From Geothrix sp. (GTDB lineage Bacteria > Acidobacteriota > Holophagae > Holophagales > Holophagaceae), in assembly GCA_031292655.1 (NCBI GenBank), contig JARLGO010000222.1, forward strand, positions 90,042 to 132,075: DNA of 42,034 bases. The letters are read 5' to 3'. Shown piece after piece: positions 16,122-24,852 of this stretch. Position 1 is the stretch's first letter, and every line of letters begins with the position of its first letter. A program made the translations under genes and the position numbers. The notes below the pieces were generated by a model. That model was not told where the DNA came from and ran no database searches. It saw only the letters and a list, made by a program, of their open reading frames with translations.

Positions 16122-16736
16122 ATGGGCGAAAACGCCAGGGCAGGACTAGGTTTACCAACGGGCTTCCCGCAACGCTTGACGCGCCCGCTCATCGCTATCG
16201 ACGGCCTGCCCTGCGCGGGCAAGACCACGCTCGCCATGCGGCTGCAACAGGCCCACGGGTTCGAGTGCCTGCATGTGGACGAATTCCTGCGCCCCGAGGA
16301 GGAATGGCGCGGCTGCCAGCCCGCCTTCCCGTTCCCCTATCTCCGCTACGAGGAATTCCTGCAGGCGGTGAGCGACCTCGCCGAACTGGGGGCGTGCAGC
16401 TACCACCCGTTCGACTGGACGACGCTGCAAGTCTCCACCACGCCGCGCCAGATCACCACGCTGCGCCCGGTGATCGTGGAGGGCATCTCCGCCCTGGTGC
16501 CGCTGCTGGAGCCCTATTACGGGCTGAAAATCTTCATCGACAGCGACCGCAACAGCATCCTCGACATCGCGCCCAAGCGCAGCCTGGGCATATGGCTGCG
16601 CGAATGGCGGGAAATCTTCCTGCCCAGCGTGGACATGTACATGCTCACCCACCCGGAGCGGCGGGCCGACATCATCATCCCCGGCCGTGGCAGCCGGGGC
16701 AAAAATGCTGAAATGATCTACGCTCTCAAGGATTAA
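16122..16736 (+). CDS. P-loop kinase of the uridine kinase/phosphoribulokinase type
   Basis: This 204-aa cytosolic protein has Walker A IAIDGLPCAGKTTLAMRL at about residues 26-43 and a lid/substrate motif LHVDEFLRPEEEWRG. VIVEGISALVPLLEPYYGLKIFIDSDRN resembles the Walker-B strand and lid region of uridine kinases. RPLIAIDG and the VEGI strand are the main support. The substrate cannot be assigned; a nucleoside or small-metabolite kinase is likely. The start at 16122 (MGENARAG) gives the only sensible N-terminus in this frame. It follows the two-component pair by 58 bp and is followed by a palindromic repeat. Confidence 0.72.
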   Translation: MGENARAGLGLPTGFPQRLTRPLIAIDGLPCAGKTTLAMRLQQAHGFECLHVDEFLRPEEEWRGCQPAFPFPYLRYEEFLQAVSDLAELGACSYHPFDWTTLQVSTTPRQITTLRPVIVEGISALVPLLEPYYGLKIFIDSDRNSILDIAPKRSLGIWLREWREIFLPSVDMYMLTHPERRADIIIPGRGSRGKNAEMIYALKD

Positions 16737-16779
16737 CCGGAATATGGTTAATAATTATAACAACACGTTTACGTATCAA

Positions 16780-16888
16780 AGGCTGTTTCAGAAGTCGCTC
16801 TGGTGAGTCGTCCAGGGGTGATTTTTGAGCACCGGAGCGCAGAAAATCACCCCTGGACGGCCGCCAGAGTAGACTTCTGAAACAGCCT
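16780..16888. repeat. Large intergenic palindrome, copy 2 of the family
   Basis: This 109-bp palindrome fills the gap between the kinase (stop 16736) and the ABC-F gene (stop at 16890). Outer arms AGGCTGTTTCAGAAGTC and GACTTCTGAAACAGCCT are fully complementary. The collar CGCTCTGGTGAGT (16796-16808) is identical to copy 1. An inner 17-bp stem CGTCCAGGGGTGATTTT (16809-16825) pairs perfectly with 16843-16859. The apex contains GAGCACCGGAGC (16827-16838), again identical to copy 1. Outer and inner stem sequences differ from copy 1 yet remain self-complementary. No terminator-type T-run follows. Confidence 0.92.
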
Positions 16889-16889
16889 C

Positions 16890-18761
16890 TCAGCCTTCCG
16901 CCTCTTCCAGCGCCGTATGCGCCTCCAGCCAGCTATGCTCGGCGGCGTCGATCTCGCGCTTCACCACAGCCAAACGCTGCGTCACCTTCGTCAGCTCCGC
17001 CGTCTTGGCCTGGGTGTAGATCTCCTCGCTGGCCAGCCGCGCTTCCAGGCTTTCCTTTTCCGTCAGCAGCTTCGCCAGAACCTGCTCCGCCGTCTTGGCG
17101 GCCTGGCGCAGCGGGGCGAGCTTGGCGCGCGCCTCGGCCCGCGCGGCCTTGTCGTTCTTCTTGGCGTCCACTTGCTGTTTTGCCGCCGGGGCGGCGCGCT
17201 CGCTCATGGTGGCGGCATAGGCGGCGAGATCGCCCTCGAACGGCGTGACCTTGCCATTCGCCACCAGCAGCAGCCGGTCGGCCACGAGGTCCACCAGATA
17301 CGGGTCATGCGAGATCAGCACCACCGCACCTTCGAAGGCGGTGAGGGCTTTCACCAGCGCATCGCGGGCGTCGATGTCCAGATGGTTGGTCGGCTCGTCC
17401 AGCAGCAGCAGATGCGGGGCATCGCGGGTGGCGAGCGCCAGCAGCAGCCGCGCCTTCTCACCGCCCGACATCGCGCCCACCTTGGTGTTCACACGGTCGG
17501 CATCCAGCCCGAAGCGCGCCGCCTGGGCGCGGATCTGCGGCGGCAGGGCCTTGGGCAAGGCGCGGGCCAGATGGTCGTAGGGCGTGTCATCCGGCACCAG
17601 ATCATCCTCCTGGTGCTGGGCGAAATAGCCGATGCGCAGGCCCTTCACCCGGAACTCCCGCCCGCGCAGGGCTGAGAGGCGCCCGGCCAGCAGCTTCGCC
17701 AGGGTGGATTTGCCGTTACCGTTCTGGCCGAGCAAAGCGATGCGGTCTTCCATGTCGATCCGCAGCGACACGCCGGTGAGGATTGGCTTGCTATCGTAGC
17801 CGATATCCACGCCATCGAGCTGTAGCATGGGCGGCGGCAGCGCCTCCGGCGAGGGGAAGGAGAATTCGGTGGCGTGATCCTCGACCACGGACTCGATCTG
17901 CGGCAACCGCTCCAGCGCCTTGATACGGCTCTGCGCCTGACGGGCCTTGGAGGCCTTGGCGCGGAAACGGTCCACGAAGGACTGCATATGCGCCCGCGCC
18001 TCGGCGGCTTTTTCCGCCGCGCGGGCCTGCTGCAAGGCGCGCTCGGTCTTGATGCGCACGAACTCCGCGAAGCCGCCCGGGGTGAGGGTCAGCTTGCCCC
18101 GGTCCAGATGCACGATGGCCTCCGCCGCATGGTCGAGCAACTGGCGGTCATGGCTGACGAGCAGGATGGCGCCGGGGAATTTCTGCAAATAGCCTTCCAG
18201 CCAGAGCGTGGCTTCGAGGTCCAGGTGGTTGGTCGGCTCGTCCAGCAGCAGCAGGTCGGGCTCGGAGAACAGCACCGCCGCCAGCGCCACGCGCATGCGC
18301 CAGCCGCCGGAATAGCTGGACATCGGGCGGGCTTGCCATTCCTCGTTGAAGCCTAGCCCGGCCAGGATGGAGGCGGCGCGGGAGGGCGCGGAGTCCGCCT
18401 GGATGGCGAAGAGGCGCTCATGGATTTCCGCCAGGCGCTCGGCCGGGGTTTCCGGGTCCTCGGCCGCGGCCAGCAGCTCGGCGCGCTCGGTATCGGCGGC
18501 CAGCACCACATCCAGCGGCGTGATGTCCCCGCCCGGGGCCTCCTGCGCCACATAGCCCAGCCGCACCCGGTTGCCGAGGCGGATGGTCCCGCCATCCGGG
18601 CGCAGCACACCGGCGATGAGTTTCAGCAGCGTGGACTTGCCGGCCCCGTTGCGGCCGATCAAGCCGATACGCCGCCCGTCATCCACCATCAGGCTGGCAT
18701 GTTCAAGCAAAGGCCGTCCGGCGATGCTGTAGGAAAGGTCTTCCAGGCTCAAAACGCTCAT
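16890..18761 (-). CDS. ABC-F family ATPase, YheS-like
   Basis: The 623-aa product has two ABC cassettes and no membrane domain. Cassette 1 has Walker [17 protein letters not shown], signature [13 protein letters not shown] and Walker [16 protein letters not shown]. Cassette 2 has [29 protein letters not shown] and [15 protein letters not shown]. The linker around residues 240-290 contains [24 protein letters not shown], very like YheS. The C-terminus is a charged coiled coil ([20 protein letters not shown] and after). ABC-F proteins bind the ribosomal E site and affect translation. It is monocistronic and divergent from ndk, with 92 bp between starts. Confidence 0.94.
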   Translation of the reverse strand: MSVLSLEDLSYSIAGRPLLEHASLMVDDGRRIGLIGRNGAGKSTLLKLIAGVLRPDGGTIRLGNRVRLGYVAQEAPGGDITPLDVVLAADTERAELLAAAEDPETPAERLAEIHERLFAIQADSAPSRAASILAGLGFNEEWQARPMSSYSGGWRMRVALAAVLFSEPDLLLLDEPTNHLDLEATLWLEGYLQKFPGAILLVSHDRQLLDHAAEAIVHLDRGKLTLTPGGFAEFVRIKTERALQQARAAEKAAEARAHMQSFVDRFRAKASKARQAQSRIKALERLPQIESVVEDHATEFSFPSPEALPPPMLQLDGVDIGYDSKPILTGVSLRIDMEDRIALLGQNGNGKSTLAKLLAGRLSALRGREFRVKGLRIGYFAQHQEDDLVPDDTPYDHLARALPKALPPQIRAQAARFGLDADRVNTKVGAMSGGEKARLLLALATRDAPHLLLLDEPTNHLDIDARDALVKALTAFEGAVVLISHDPYLVDLVADRLLLVANGKVTPFEGDLAAYAATMSERAAPAAKQQVDAKKNDKAARAEARAKLAPLRQAAKTAEQVLAKLLTEKESLEARLASEEIYTQAKTAELTKVTQRLAVVKREIDAAEHSWLEAHTALEEAEG

Positions 18762-18853
18762 GCGCGAACCTCTATAGCCTGTGCCGGGGCTTGCCCAGCC
18801 TTGCCCGCCCCGCTATTGGCCGCGCAACATTCACAGCAGCAGGTAGAGACACC

Positions 18854-19276
18854 ATGGCCATCGAACGCACCCTTTCCATCATCAAGCCGGACGCCACCCG
18901 CCGCAACCTGACCGGCAAGATCAACGCCAAGTTCGAAGAGAACGGCCTGATGATCGCCGCCACCAAGCGCCTGCAGCTCACCCGCGCCCAGGCCGAGGCG
19001 TTCTACGCCGTGCACGCCGCCCGTCCGTTCTTCAACGATCTGGTCGAGTTCATGATCTCCGGCCCGGTGGTCGCGCAGGTGCTGGTTGGCGAGGGCGCCA
19101 TCCTGAAGAACCGTGACATCATGGGCGCCACCAACCCGGCCAACGCCGCCGCTGGCACCATCCGCGCCGAATTCGCTGAGTCCATCGAGGCGAACTCCGT
19201 GCACGGCTCCGACAGCGCTGAAGCCGCCGCGCAGGAAATCTCCTTCTTCTTCGCCGAGATCGAGATCGTCGCCTAA
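18854..19276 (+). CDS. ndk: Nucleoside diphosphate kinase
   Basis: This 140-aa protein equalises nucleoside triphosphate pools. It begins [19 protein letters not shown], and the catalytic phospho-histidine is H117 in [11 protein letters not shown]. The length is exactly typical. I chose the ATG at 18854, the family start, over an in-frame ATG at 18791. A hairpin terminator follows about 35 bp after the stop. Confidence 0.98.
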   Translation: MAIERTLSIIKPDATRRNLTGKINAKFEENGLMIAATKRLQLTRAQAEAFYAVHAARPFFNDLVEFMISGPVVAQVLVGEGAILKNRDIMGATNPANAAAGTIRAEFAESIEANSVHGSDSAEAAAQEISFFFAEIEIVA

Positions 19277-19310
19277 GGCGACGCATAAGAAGCTTTTAGA
19301 AGTTTTTGGT

Positions 19311-19340
19311 GCCGCTTTCCTCAGGGAAGCGGCATTTTTG
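19311..19340 (+). terminator. Rho-independent terminator after ndk
   Basis: GCCGCTTTCC, loop TCA and GGGAAGCGGC form a 10-bp stem (one mismatch) followed by ATTTTTG. It ends exactly where the convergent ctaG-like gene's stop codon begins. Confidence 0.88.
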
Positions 19341-20258
19341 TTACCGGCCGGTCCACTTCGCTTCGTAGATTTTCGCGCCCGGCGGAGGCACGAAGTTCTT
19401 ATCGGCCTCAGCCTCGGCCAGACGCAGTGAATTCAGGCCGATGATCAGCGCTGCCGTGTTCATCATCCCCGGTGGAATCCACTGGATCAGCCCGCCCAGC
19501 ATCTGGTCATACATTGCTGAAATCGTTGGAAACAACCGCCCACACAGCGTGTAAAACGGGTATAAATCCTGGCTGCTGAGGGCGATGGTGGAACTGACCG
19601 CGATCTGTGGGAACATCACCAGAAACCCGGTGGCGGCGCGGACCAGATAGCCGAACCGCGCCTCCGGCTTGGGGCGCGGGTCCAGCACCATCAGCCAGAA
19701 CAGCAGCCCGCCGAGCAGGCAGGAGATGTTCATCACCGCGTAGAGCAGCGGGTTGAGCATGGCGGCGAAATGCACAGCCGGGATGAGCCAGAGATCGGTG
19801 CTGGCCAGAAAGACCAGCGTGGCGGGCACGGGGTGGCTAAGCCAGCGCAGCCGCGCCCAGGCGGCGCGGGCGACGCGCACCACCCAGCCGGGTGCGCCGA
19901 GGGCCAGGACCTCGCCCATCCAGCCGATGGCGATGCCGAAGGGGGCCGCCATGCCCAGCGTGACGGCCTGCACGCGGTTGAGGAAGAACATGTGCTGGGA
20001 GACGTATTCGAAATGCGTCTGCAGCACGAAATAGATGCCCGCCAGCCCGGCCAGGAAGAAGCCCTGCCGCACCCGGCCCGGGCGGCGCTCCGGCGCGATG
20101 CGCCGCATGCCGCGCCAGTACCAGAGCAGGGTGAGCCAGCAGCCGAGGAATACCGGTGCGTTGAAGACGAACGGGAACAAATAAGGCAGATGCGCCGGGA
20201 AGGCCCGGCAGGCGCCCCCTACGGCCAGGGCCAGCAGGAGGAGCAGCAACTCACCCAT
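19341..20258 (-). CDS. CtaG-like (caa3-type) cytochrome oxidase assembly membrane protein
   Basis: This 305-aa integral membrane protein has about seven hydrophobic segments, including MGELLLLLLALAVGG, LPYLFPFVFNAPVFLGCWLTL, FFLAGLAGIYFVL, LLYAVMNISCLLGGLLFWLMV, GYLVRAATGFLVMFPQIAV and the final GMMNTAALIIGL. Scattered His residues (THFEYVSQHMFFL, AVHFAAM) and the DQMLGGLIQWIPPGM segment agree with the caa3_CtaG family, thought to help CuA/CuB insertion. No oxidase subunit genes are in the window. It overlaps the Lrp gene upstream by 8 bp. Confidence 0.85.
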   Translation of the reverse strand: MGELLLLLLALAVGGACRAFPAHLPYLFPFVFNAPVFLGCWLTLLWYWRGMRRIAPERRPGRVRQGFFLAGLAGIYFVLQTHFEYVSQHMFFLNRVQAVTLGMAAPFGIAIGWMGEVLALGAPGWVVRVARAAWARLRWLSHPVPATLVFLASTDLWLIPAVHFAAMLNPLLYAVMNISCLLGGLLFWLMVLDPRPKPEARFGYLVRAATGFLVMFPQIAVSSTIALSSQDLYPFYTLCGRLFPTISAMYDQMLGGLIQWIPPGMMNTAALIIGLNSLRLAEAEADKNFVPPPGAKIYEAKWTGR

Positions 20259-20742
20259 TCAGCTTGTCCATGGGCACGCCCGCCAGGGCGCGGCTGGTGC
20301 GGATGGTTTGCAGCGTCTGCACCTTGGCGACGTTCTGAGCATTTGTGAGCCTTGTGGTGAGCTGGTTCTCATGCGCGGCGTCCCGCGCCACGAGGCGGAG
20401 TAAAAAATCCCCGCCGCCACGGATCATGTGGCACTCGCGCACCTCGGGCCAAGTGGCCACCAGGGTCTCGAACGCCTCCAGCACCGCCAGCTTCTGGCTC
20501 TCCAGCCCGACGATGACGAAGAACGAGATCTGCCAGCCGAGCTTCAGCGCGTCCGTCTGCGCGTGATAGCCCTGGATGTAGCCAGCCTCCTCCAGCCGGC
20601 GCACGCGGCGCAGGCAGGGCGGCGGCGAGATGCCCGCGCGGCGCGCCAGCTCCACATTGGTCATGCGGCCATCGGCCTGGAGCTCGGCGATGATTTTCCG
20701 GTCGATCTCGTCGAGGCTGAAGGCTTCGGTCTCGGTCTGCAT
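20251..20742 (-). CDS. Lrp/AsnC-family transcriptional regulator
   Basis: This 163-aa protein has an N-terminal helix-turn-helix (LDEIDRKIIAELQADGRM, NVELARRAGISPPPCLRRVRRLEEAGYI) and a C-terminal ligand-binding RAM domain (ECHMIRGGGDFLLRLVA). The open frame continues upstream to 22023, but the family start is MQTETEAFSLDEIDRK at 20742. It overlaps the ctaG-like gene and is divergent from the FAD-oxidoreductase/kinase operon, which it may control. Ligand unknown, usually an amino acid. Confidence 0.93.
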   Translation of the reverse strand: MQTETEAFSLDEIDRKIIAELQADGRMTNVELARRAGISPPPCLRRVRRLEEAGYIQGYHAQTDALKLGWQISFFVIVGLESQKLAVLEAFETLVATWPEVRECHMIRGGGDFLLRLVARDAAHENQLTTRLTNAQNVAKVQTLQTIRTSRALAGVPMDKLNG

Positions 20743-20767
20743 GGAATCCCAATATCTGACTCTGGTG

Positions 20768-20786
20768 GCGCGTAATATAATTGCGC
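20768..20786. promoter_or_regulatory. Candidate promoter/operator between Lrp and the glycerol-3-phosphate module
   Basis: An AT-rich core containing TATAAT on the plus strand (20776-20781) is flanked by GCGC on both sides. This stands out in the GC-rich 108-bp divergent region. It may be a -10 element for the rightward operon and overlap an Lrp site. No good -35 is seen. Confidence 0.3.
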
Positions 20787-20850
20787 AGGTGGTTTTGGCT
20801 ATGGGGGTAAGCGGTTGACAGCCCGGCATGGCGGGATGAGGCTCCGCGCC

Positions 20851-22218
20851 ATGTACGATGTAGTGGTGGTGGGCGGCGGCGTTGTTGGCTGCGCGGTGGC
20901 GCGGCGCTTCGTGCTGGAAGGCGCGAAGGTGGCGCTGCTGGAAAAGGGCGCGGACATTCTCTCGGGCGCCAGCAAGGGTAACAGCGCGATCCTGCATACC
21001 GGGTTCGATGCGCCGACCGGCAGCCTGGAACTGGCCTGCATGCAGGCTGGCTACGCGGAATACATGGACATCCGCGCCAAGCTGGGCCTGCCGGTGCTGG
21101 AGACCGGGGCCGTGGTGGCCGCCTGGAACGAGGAGGAGCTGGAGAAGCTCCCCGGCATTGTGCAGACAGCCCATGCCAATGGCGTGACCGATGTGCGCCA
21201 GATCAGCCGCGAGGAAGTGCTGGCGCGGGAGAAGCAGCTCTCGGCGCATGTGCTGGGCGGGGTGCTGGTGCCGCATGAGCATGTCATCGACCCCTGGAGC
21301 GCGCCCTTGGCCTATGTGCTGCAGGCCTTGATCAATGGCGGCGAGGTGCGGCGCAATACCGTGGTGCTCTCCGGGCATTTCGCTAATGGCGCATGGCGGC
21401 TGGAGACCAATACCGGCCCGGTGGAATGCGCCACGGTGATCAACTGCGCCGGGCTGTATGGCGATATCCTCGACCAGCGCCTGACCGGCGGGGAGGTGTT
21501 CACCATCAAGCCGCGCAAGGGGCAGTTCGTGGTGTTCGACAAGGCGGCGGCGAAGCATCTGCGAACAATCCTGCTCCCAGTACCTACAGAGCGGACCAAG
21601 GGGATTGTGATTACGCCCACGGCATTCGGCAATCTGCTGGTGGGGCCGACAGCGGAGGAACAGGACTCGCGTGACCGCGCCGCCGTGGATGAGGCCACCT
21701 TGCGCATGCTGGTGGACAAGGCGGTGGAGCTGATCCCGGCGCTGGACGGCATGGGGGTGACGGCGGTGTATGCGGGCATCCGCCCCGCCACCGAGCGCAA
21801 GGAATACCGCGTGCGCCACGAGCCGGAGCGCAATTACATCGTGCTCGGCGGCATACGCTCGACCGGACTGACCGCCGCCCTCGGGCTCGCCCGCCATGCC
21901 TGGAAGCTCTACGCCAGGATGCATGAGCGGCTGACCAACCCGATCTGGCCGCAGGCGCCGAGGCTGGCGGAGCATTGCCCACGCGACTGGCAGACACCGG
22001 GCTATGGCGAGATCGTCTGCCATTGCGAGATGGTGACGCAGCGCGAGATAGAGGCCGCGCTGACCGGCCCCCTGCCCGCGCAGGATTATGGCGGGCTAAA
22101 GCGGCGCACCCGCGTTGGAATGGGCCGCTGCCAGGGCTTCTACTGCAATGCCCGGGTGGCGGAGATGACGGCGGGGCGCTTCGCCAATCCGCTGGCCGTG
22201 GGGGGCACGCATGATTGA
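20851..22218 (+). CDS. FAD-dependent glycerol-3-phosphate dehydrogenase-like protein with C-terminal [2Fe-2S] domain
   Basis: The 455-aa product has an N-terminal Rossmann FAD motif (MYDVVVVGGGVVGCAVARRF) and a DAO-type catalytic domain, with SKGNSAILHTGFDAPTGSLE and AGIRPATERKEYRV. A C-terminal BFD-like cysteine domain follows, IVCHCEMVTQREIEAAL and GMGRCQGFYCNARVAEM, giving CxC and CxxxxC ligands. This layout matches the GlpA/GlpO type that oxidises glycerol 3-phosphate to dihydroxyacetone phosphate. I chose the ATG at 20851 with GAGG 9 nt upstream. The next FAD gene overlaps by 8 bp. Another polyol phosphate or hydroxy acid is possible. Confidence 0.82.
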   Translation: MYDVVVVGGGVVGCAVARRFVLEGAKVALLEKGADILSGASKGNSAILHTGFDAPTGSLELACMQAGYAEYMDIRAKLGLPVLETGAVVAAWNEEELEKLPGIVQTAHANGVTDVRQISREEVLAREKQLSAHVLGGVLVPHEHVIDPWSAPLAYVLQALINGGEVRRNTVVLSGHFANGAWRLETNTGPVECATVINCAGLYGDILDQRLTGGEVFTIKPRKGQFVVFDKAAAKHLRTILLPVPTERTKGIVITPTAFGNLLVGPTAEEQDSRDRAAVDEATLRMLVDKAVELIPALDGMGVTAVYAGIRPATERKEYRVRHEPERNYIVLGGIRSTGLTAALGLARHAWKLYARMHERLTNPIWPQAPRLAEHCPRDWQTPGYGEIVCHCEMVTQREIEAALTGPLPAQDYGGLKRRTRVGMGRCQGFYCNARVAEMTAGRFANPLAVGGTHD

Positions 22219-23410
22219 TGTGGCGATCATCGGCGGTGGACCGGCTGGTGTGGCAGCGGCACTGGCGCTGAAGGCGCGCGGCGTGCGGCAGGTGGCCATT
22301 CTGGAGCGTGAAAGCGTGCTGGGCGGGGTCCCGAAGCATTGCGGGCATCCGCCATTCGGCTTGCGGGAGTTCAAGCGGCTGCTCACCGGCCCGGCCTATG
22401 CGCGCCGCCTTGCCGCCGCCGCCGAGGCTGCCGGCGTGGAAATTCTGCTCCGCCATTCCGTGACGGCGCTGAAGCCGGGCGGGGAGCTGGAGGTGGTGAC
22501 GCCGGAGGGGCGGAGCACGCTCAACGCGCGCCGCGTGCTGCTCGCCACGGGGGCGCGTGAGGCGCCGCGCTCGGCCCGGCTGGTAGGCGGAGACAGGCCG
22601 CTCGGCGTGCTGAACACCGGTGCGTTGCAGGCTTATGTGCATTTGCAAGGGCTGGTTCCCTTCACCCGCCCTGTGGTGGTGGGCACGGAACTGGTGGGGC
22701 TTTCGGCCCTGGCCACCTGCCGCAGCCATGGCATCCATCCCGTGGCGGTGGTGGAGGAAGGCAACCGCGCCGTGGCACGCTGGCCGCTCGGACTGCTCCC
22801 TCGGCTGCTGCGTATTCCGACCTATTACAACGCCGGGATTGAGGAGATCCTTGGTCATGGGCGCGTGGAGGCGGTGCGGCTGCGCGATGGCCGGGAGATC
22901 GCCTGCGATGGCGTGTTGCTGACCGGGCGGTTTTTGCCCGAGGCCAGTCTGGCGCGGCTCAGCCATCTGGCGGTGGATGGCCGCAGTGGCGGTCCTGAAG
23001 TGGACCAGTATGGCCGCTGCTCCGATGGCGCTTATTTCGCCGCTGGCAATCTGCTGCGGCCCATTGAAACCGCCGGGTGGAGCTTCCGCGAGGGCGCGGC
23101 GATCGCGGAGTATATCGCCGACGATCTGGCGGGCGGGCTGCCATCCACCGAGGACGAGATCACGCTCGTCGCCGGGGAGGGCGTGAAATTCGTGGTGCCG
23201 CAGCGTCTGGCCCGGGTGGCGCCGCTGCGCGGGCGGCTGCAATTGCGGGTGGACCGGCCCATCTCCGGCCAGCTTCGCGTCAGTTCCGAAGAGGCCGTGC
23301 TGTATAAGCGGCGCATCTCCACACGGCCGGAGCGGCGTATTCTGCTTGATCTTGGCGAGATGAAGCCGCCGCGCGAGGCAAGGCAGCTCCTGGTGGAAAT
23401 CGTCTCGTGA
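22211..23410 (+). CDS. FAD/NAD(P)-dependent oxidoreductase partner of the glycerol-3-phosphate module
   Basis: This 399-aa two-dinucleotide-domain flavoprotein begins MIDVAIIGGGPAGVAAALAL, with a VLLATGAREAPRS strand and PVVVGTELVGLSAL as the NAD-binding motif. A second FAD contact lies near SDGAYFAAGNLLRPIETAGWS. The C-terminus from about residue 315 is beta-rich, RVDRPISGQLRVSSEEAVLYKRR. Such proteins pair with GlpA/GlpO-type dehydrogenases and probably carry electrons to NAD or quinone. It overlaps both neighbours (8 bp and 4 bp). The small DUF1667 protein found in some Firmicutes versions is absent. Opine- or cyanide-synthase-like subunits are an alternative. Confidence 0.8.
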   Translation: MIDVAIIGGGPAGVAAALALKARGVRQVAILERESVLGGVPKHCGHPPFGLREFKRLLTGPAYARRLAAAAEAAGVEILLRHSVTALKPGGELEVVTPEGRSTLNARRVLLATGAREAPRSARLVGGDRPLGVLNTGALQAYVHLQGLVPFTRPVVVGTELVGLSALATCRSHGIHPVAVVEEGNRAVARWPLGLLPRLLRIPTYYNAGIEEILGHGRVEAVRLRDGREIACDGVLLTGRFLPEASLARLSHLAVDGRSGGPEVDQYGRCSDGAYFAAGNLLRPIETAGWSFREGAAIAEYIADDLAGGLPSTEDEITLVAGEGVKFVVPQRLARVAPLRGRLQLRVDRPISGQLRVSSEEAVLYKRRISTRPERRILLDLGEMKPPREARQLLVEIVS

Positions 23411-24801
23411 GTGTCGTCGCCATCGACCAGGGCACGACGAGCACGCGCGCTTTGCGGCTGGAGGATGGGCAGGCGCGCATCGTGCATGCCGTGCGCCATG
23501 CGCAGCACCATCCGCATGGCGGCTGGGTGGAGCATGACCCGGAGGAGCTGCTGGGGAATATCCGGGAGTGCTTGCAGGCGGCGGGACGGGCCGAGGCCAT
23601 CGGCATCGCCAACCAAGGGGAGAGCTGCCTGGCCTGGGACAAGGTGACCGGCAAGGCGCTGAGCCCGGTGATCGTGTGGCAGGATAACCGGACGGCGGGG
23701 GAGATCGAGGCGCTGCGCGCGGTTGGGGCGGAGGCCGAAACGCTGGCCCGGGCCGGGCTGCCGCTGGATGCGTATTTCTCCGCCAGCAAACTTTCCTGGA
23801 TTTTGCGCGAGATTCCTGAAGCTCGCGCAGCGCTGGCCGCCGGACGGCTGCGGCTGGGCACCACGGATGCGTTTTTCCTCGACCGCCTGACCGGGGTGTT
23901 CGCCACCGATGTCACCACCGCGTCGCGGACCTCGCTGATGAATCTGGCGACCGGGCAATGGGATGCGGAGCTGTGCCGGATTTTCGGCGTGCCTATGGAG
24001 ACGCTGCCGGAAATACGGGACACGGCGGGGGAGTTCGGGGCCATTGGCGGGGTGCCGGTGCGGGCCTCGGTGGTGGACCAGCAGGCGGCGCTGTACGGCC
24101 ATGGCTGCCGAGCGCCGGGAGATGCGAAGATCACCTTCGGCACCGGGGCGTTTACACTTGCCGTGACGGGCGAGGAGATTGTGCGCGCCCCCGAGCAGGG
24201 ACTGCTGCCCACCGTGGCGTGGCGTAAGGCGGGGGTGAGCACCTATGCGGTGGATGGCGGCGTGTACGATGCTGGGGCCGCCGTGGAATGGGGGCAAAGG
24301 CTGGGGCTGTTCGAGTCCTTCGCCGAGTTGGACGAGTTCGAGGCCCCGCCTGCGATTTCCCGTGGGCTGGCGTTTGTGCCGGCGCTCTCGGGGCTGGCCT
24401 GCCCGCATTGGGACCGCTCGGCGGCGGCGTTGTGGATTGGCATGAGTGCCGCAACGACGAAGCGGGACATGGCCCAGGCGCTGCTGGAGGGGATCGCGCT
24501 GCGCACGGCGGAGGTGGTGAGCGCGATGGATGCGCGCGTGGCCATTGGCGGGCGGATTTCGGTGGATGGCGGGCTGACGCGCAGCCGGTATTTTGTCCGG
24601 TTTCTGGCGAATGCATTGCAGCGGGAAGTGGCCTGCCCGGAGTTTGACGAGTTGACGGCGTTTGGGTGTGCGGCGCTGGCGGCGGGTGGGGATGTGGCGC
24701 GGCCTGGGGCAGTGCGGGCGGTGGGGCCGGATATTGCGGATGTTGCTGGCTGGCACTCGGCTTTTGCCGAGGCTGTGGGGCGGGCGAAGGGGTGGCGGTA
24801 G
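23407..24801 (+). CDS. Glycerol kinase-like FGGY carbohydrate kinase
   Basis: This 464-aa FGGY kinase starts with a GTG overlapping the preceding stop. It opens MSVVAIDQGTTSTRALRL, an ATPase-fold phosphate loop. GGWVEHDPEEL, VIVWQDNRT, TTASRTSLMNL and SVDGGLTRSRYFVRFLANAL correspond closely to glycerol kinase motifs. The probable reaction is ATP-dependent phosphorylation of glycerol, giving the substrate of the oxidoreductases encoded upstream. It is shorter than typical GlpK (about 500 aa). Because no GlpF, GlpR or other glycerol gene is present, a related triol or tetrol cannot be excluded. Confidence 0.82.
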   Translation: MSVVAIDQGTTSTRALRLEDGQARIVHAVRHAQHHPHGGWVEHDPEELLGNIRECLQAAGRAEAIGIANQGESCLAWDKVTGKALSPVIVWQDNRTAGEIEALRAVGAEAETLARAGLPLDAYFSASKLSWILREIPEARAALAAGRLRLGTTDAFFLDRLTGVFATDVTTASRTSLMNLATGQWDAELCRIFGVPMETLPEIRDTAGEFGAIGGVPVRASVVDQQAALYGHGCRAPGDAKITFGTGAFTLAVTGEEIVRAPEQGLLPTVAWRKAGVSTYAVDGGVYDAGAAVEWGQRLGLFESFAELDEFEAPPAISRGLAFVPALSGLACPHWDRSAAALWIGMSAATTKRDMAQALLEGIALRTAEVVSAMDARVAIGGRISVDGGLTRSRYFVRFLANALQREVACPEFDELTAFGCAALAAGGDVARPGAVRAVGPDIADVAGWHSAFAEAVGRAKGWR

Positions 24802-24852
24802 AAGAACAACCGTCTTTTTATTTTCAACCAAGCATTAAGGACACATTTGAAA

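Noticed and set aside
20743-22023. N-terminal extension of the Lrp frame on the minus strand
   Set aside because: Antisense to the FAD dehydrogenase; Lrp homology begins only at 20742.
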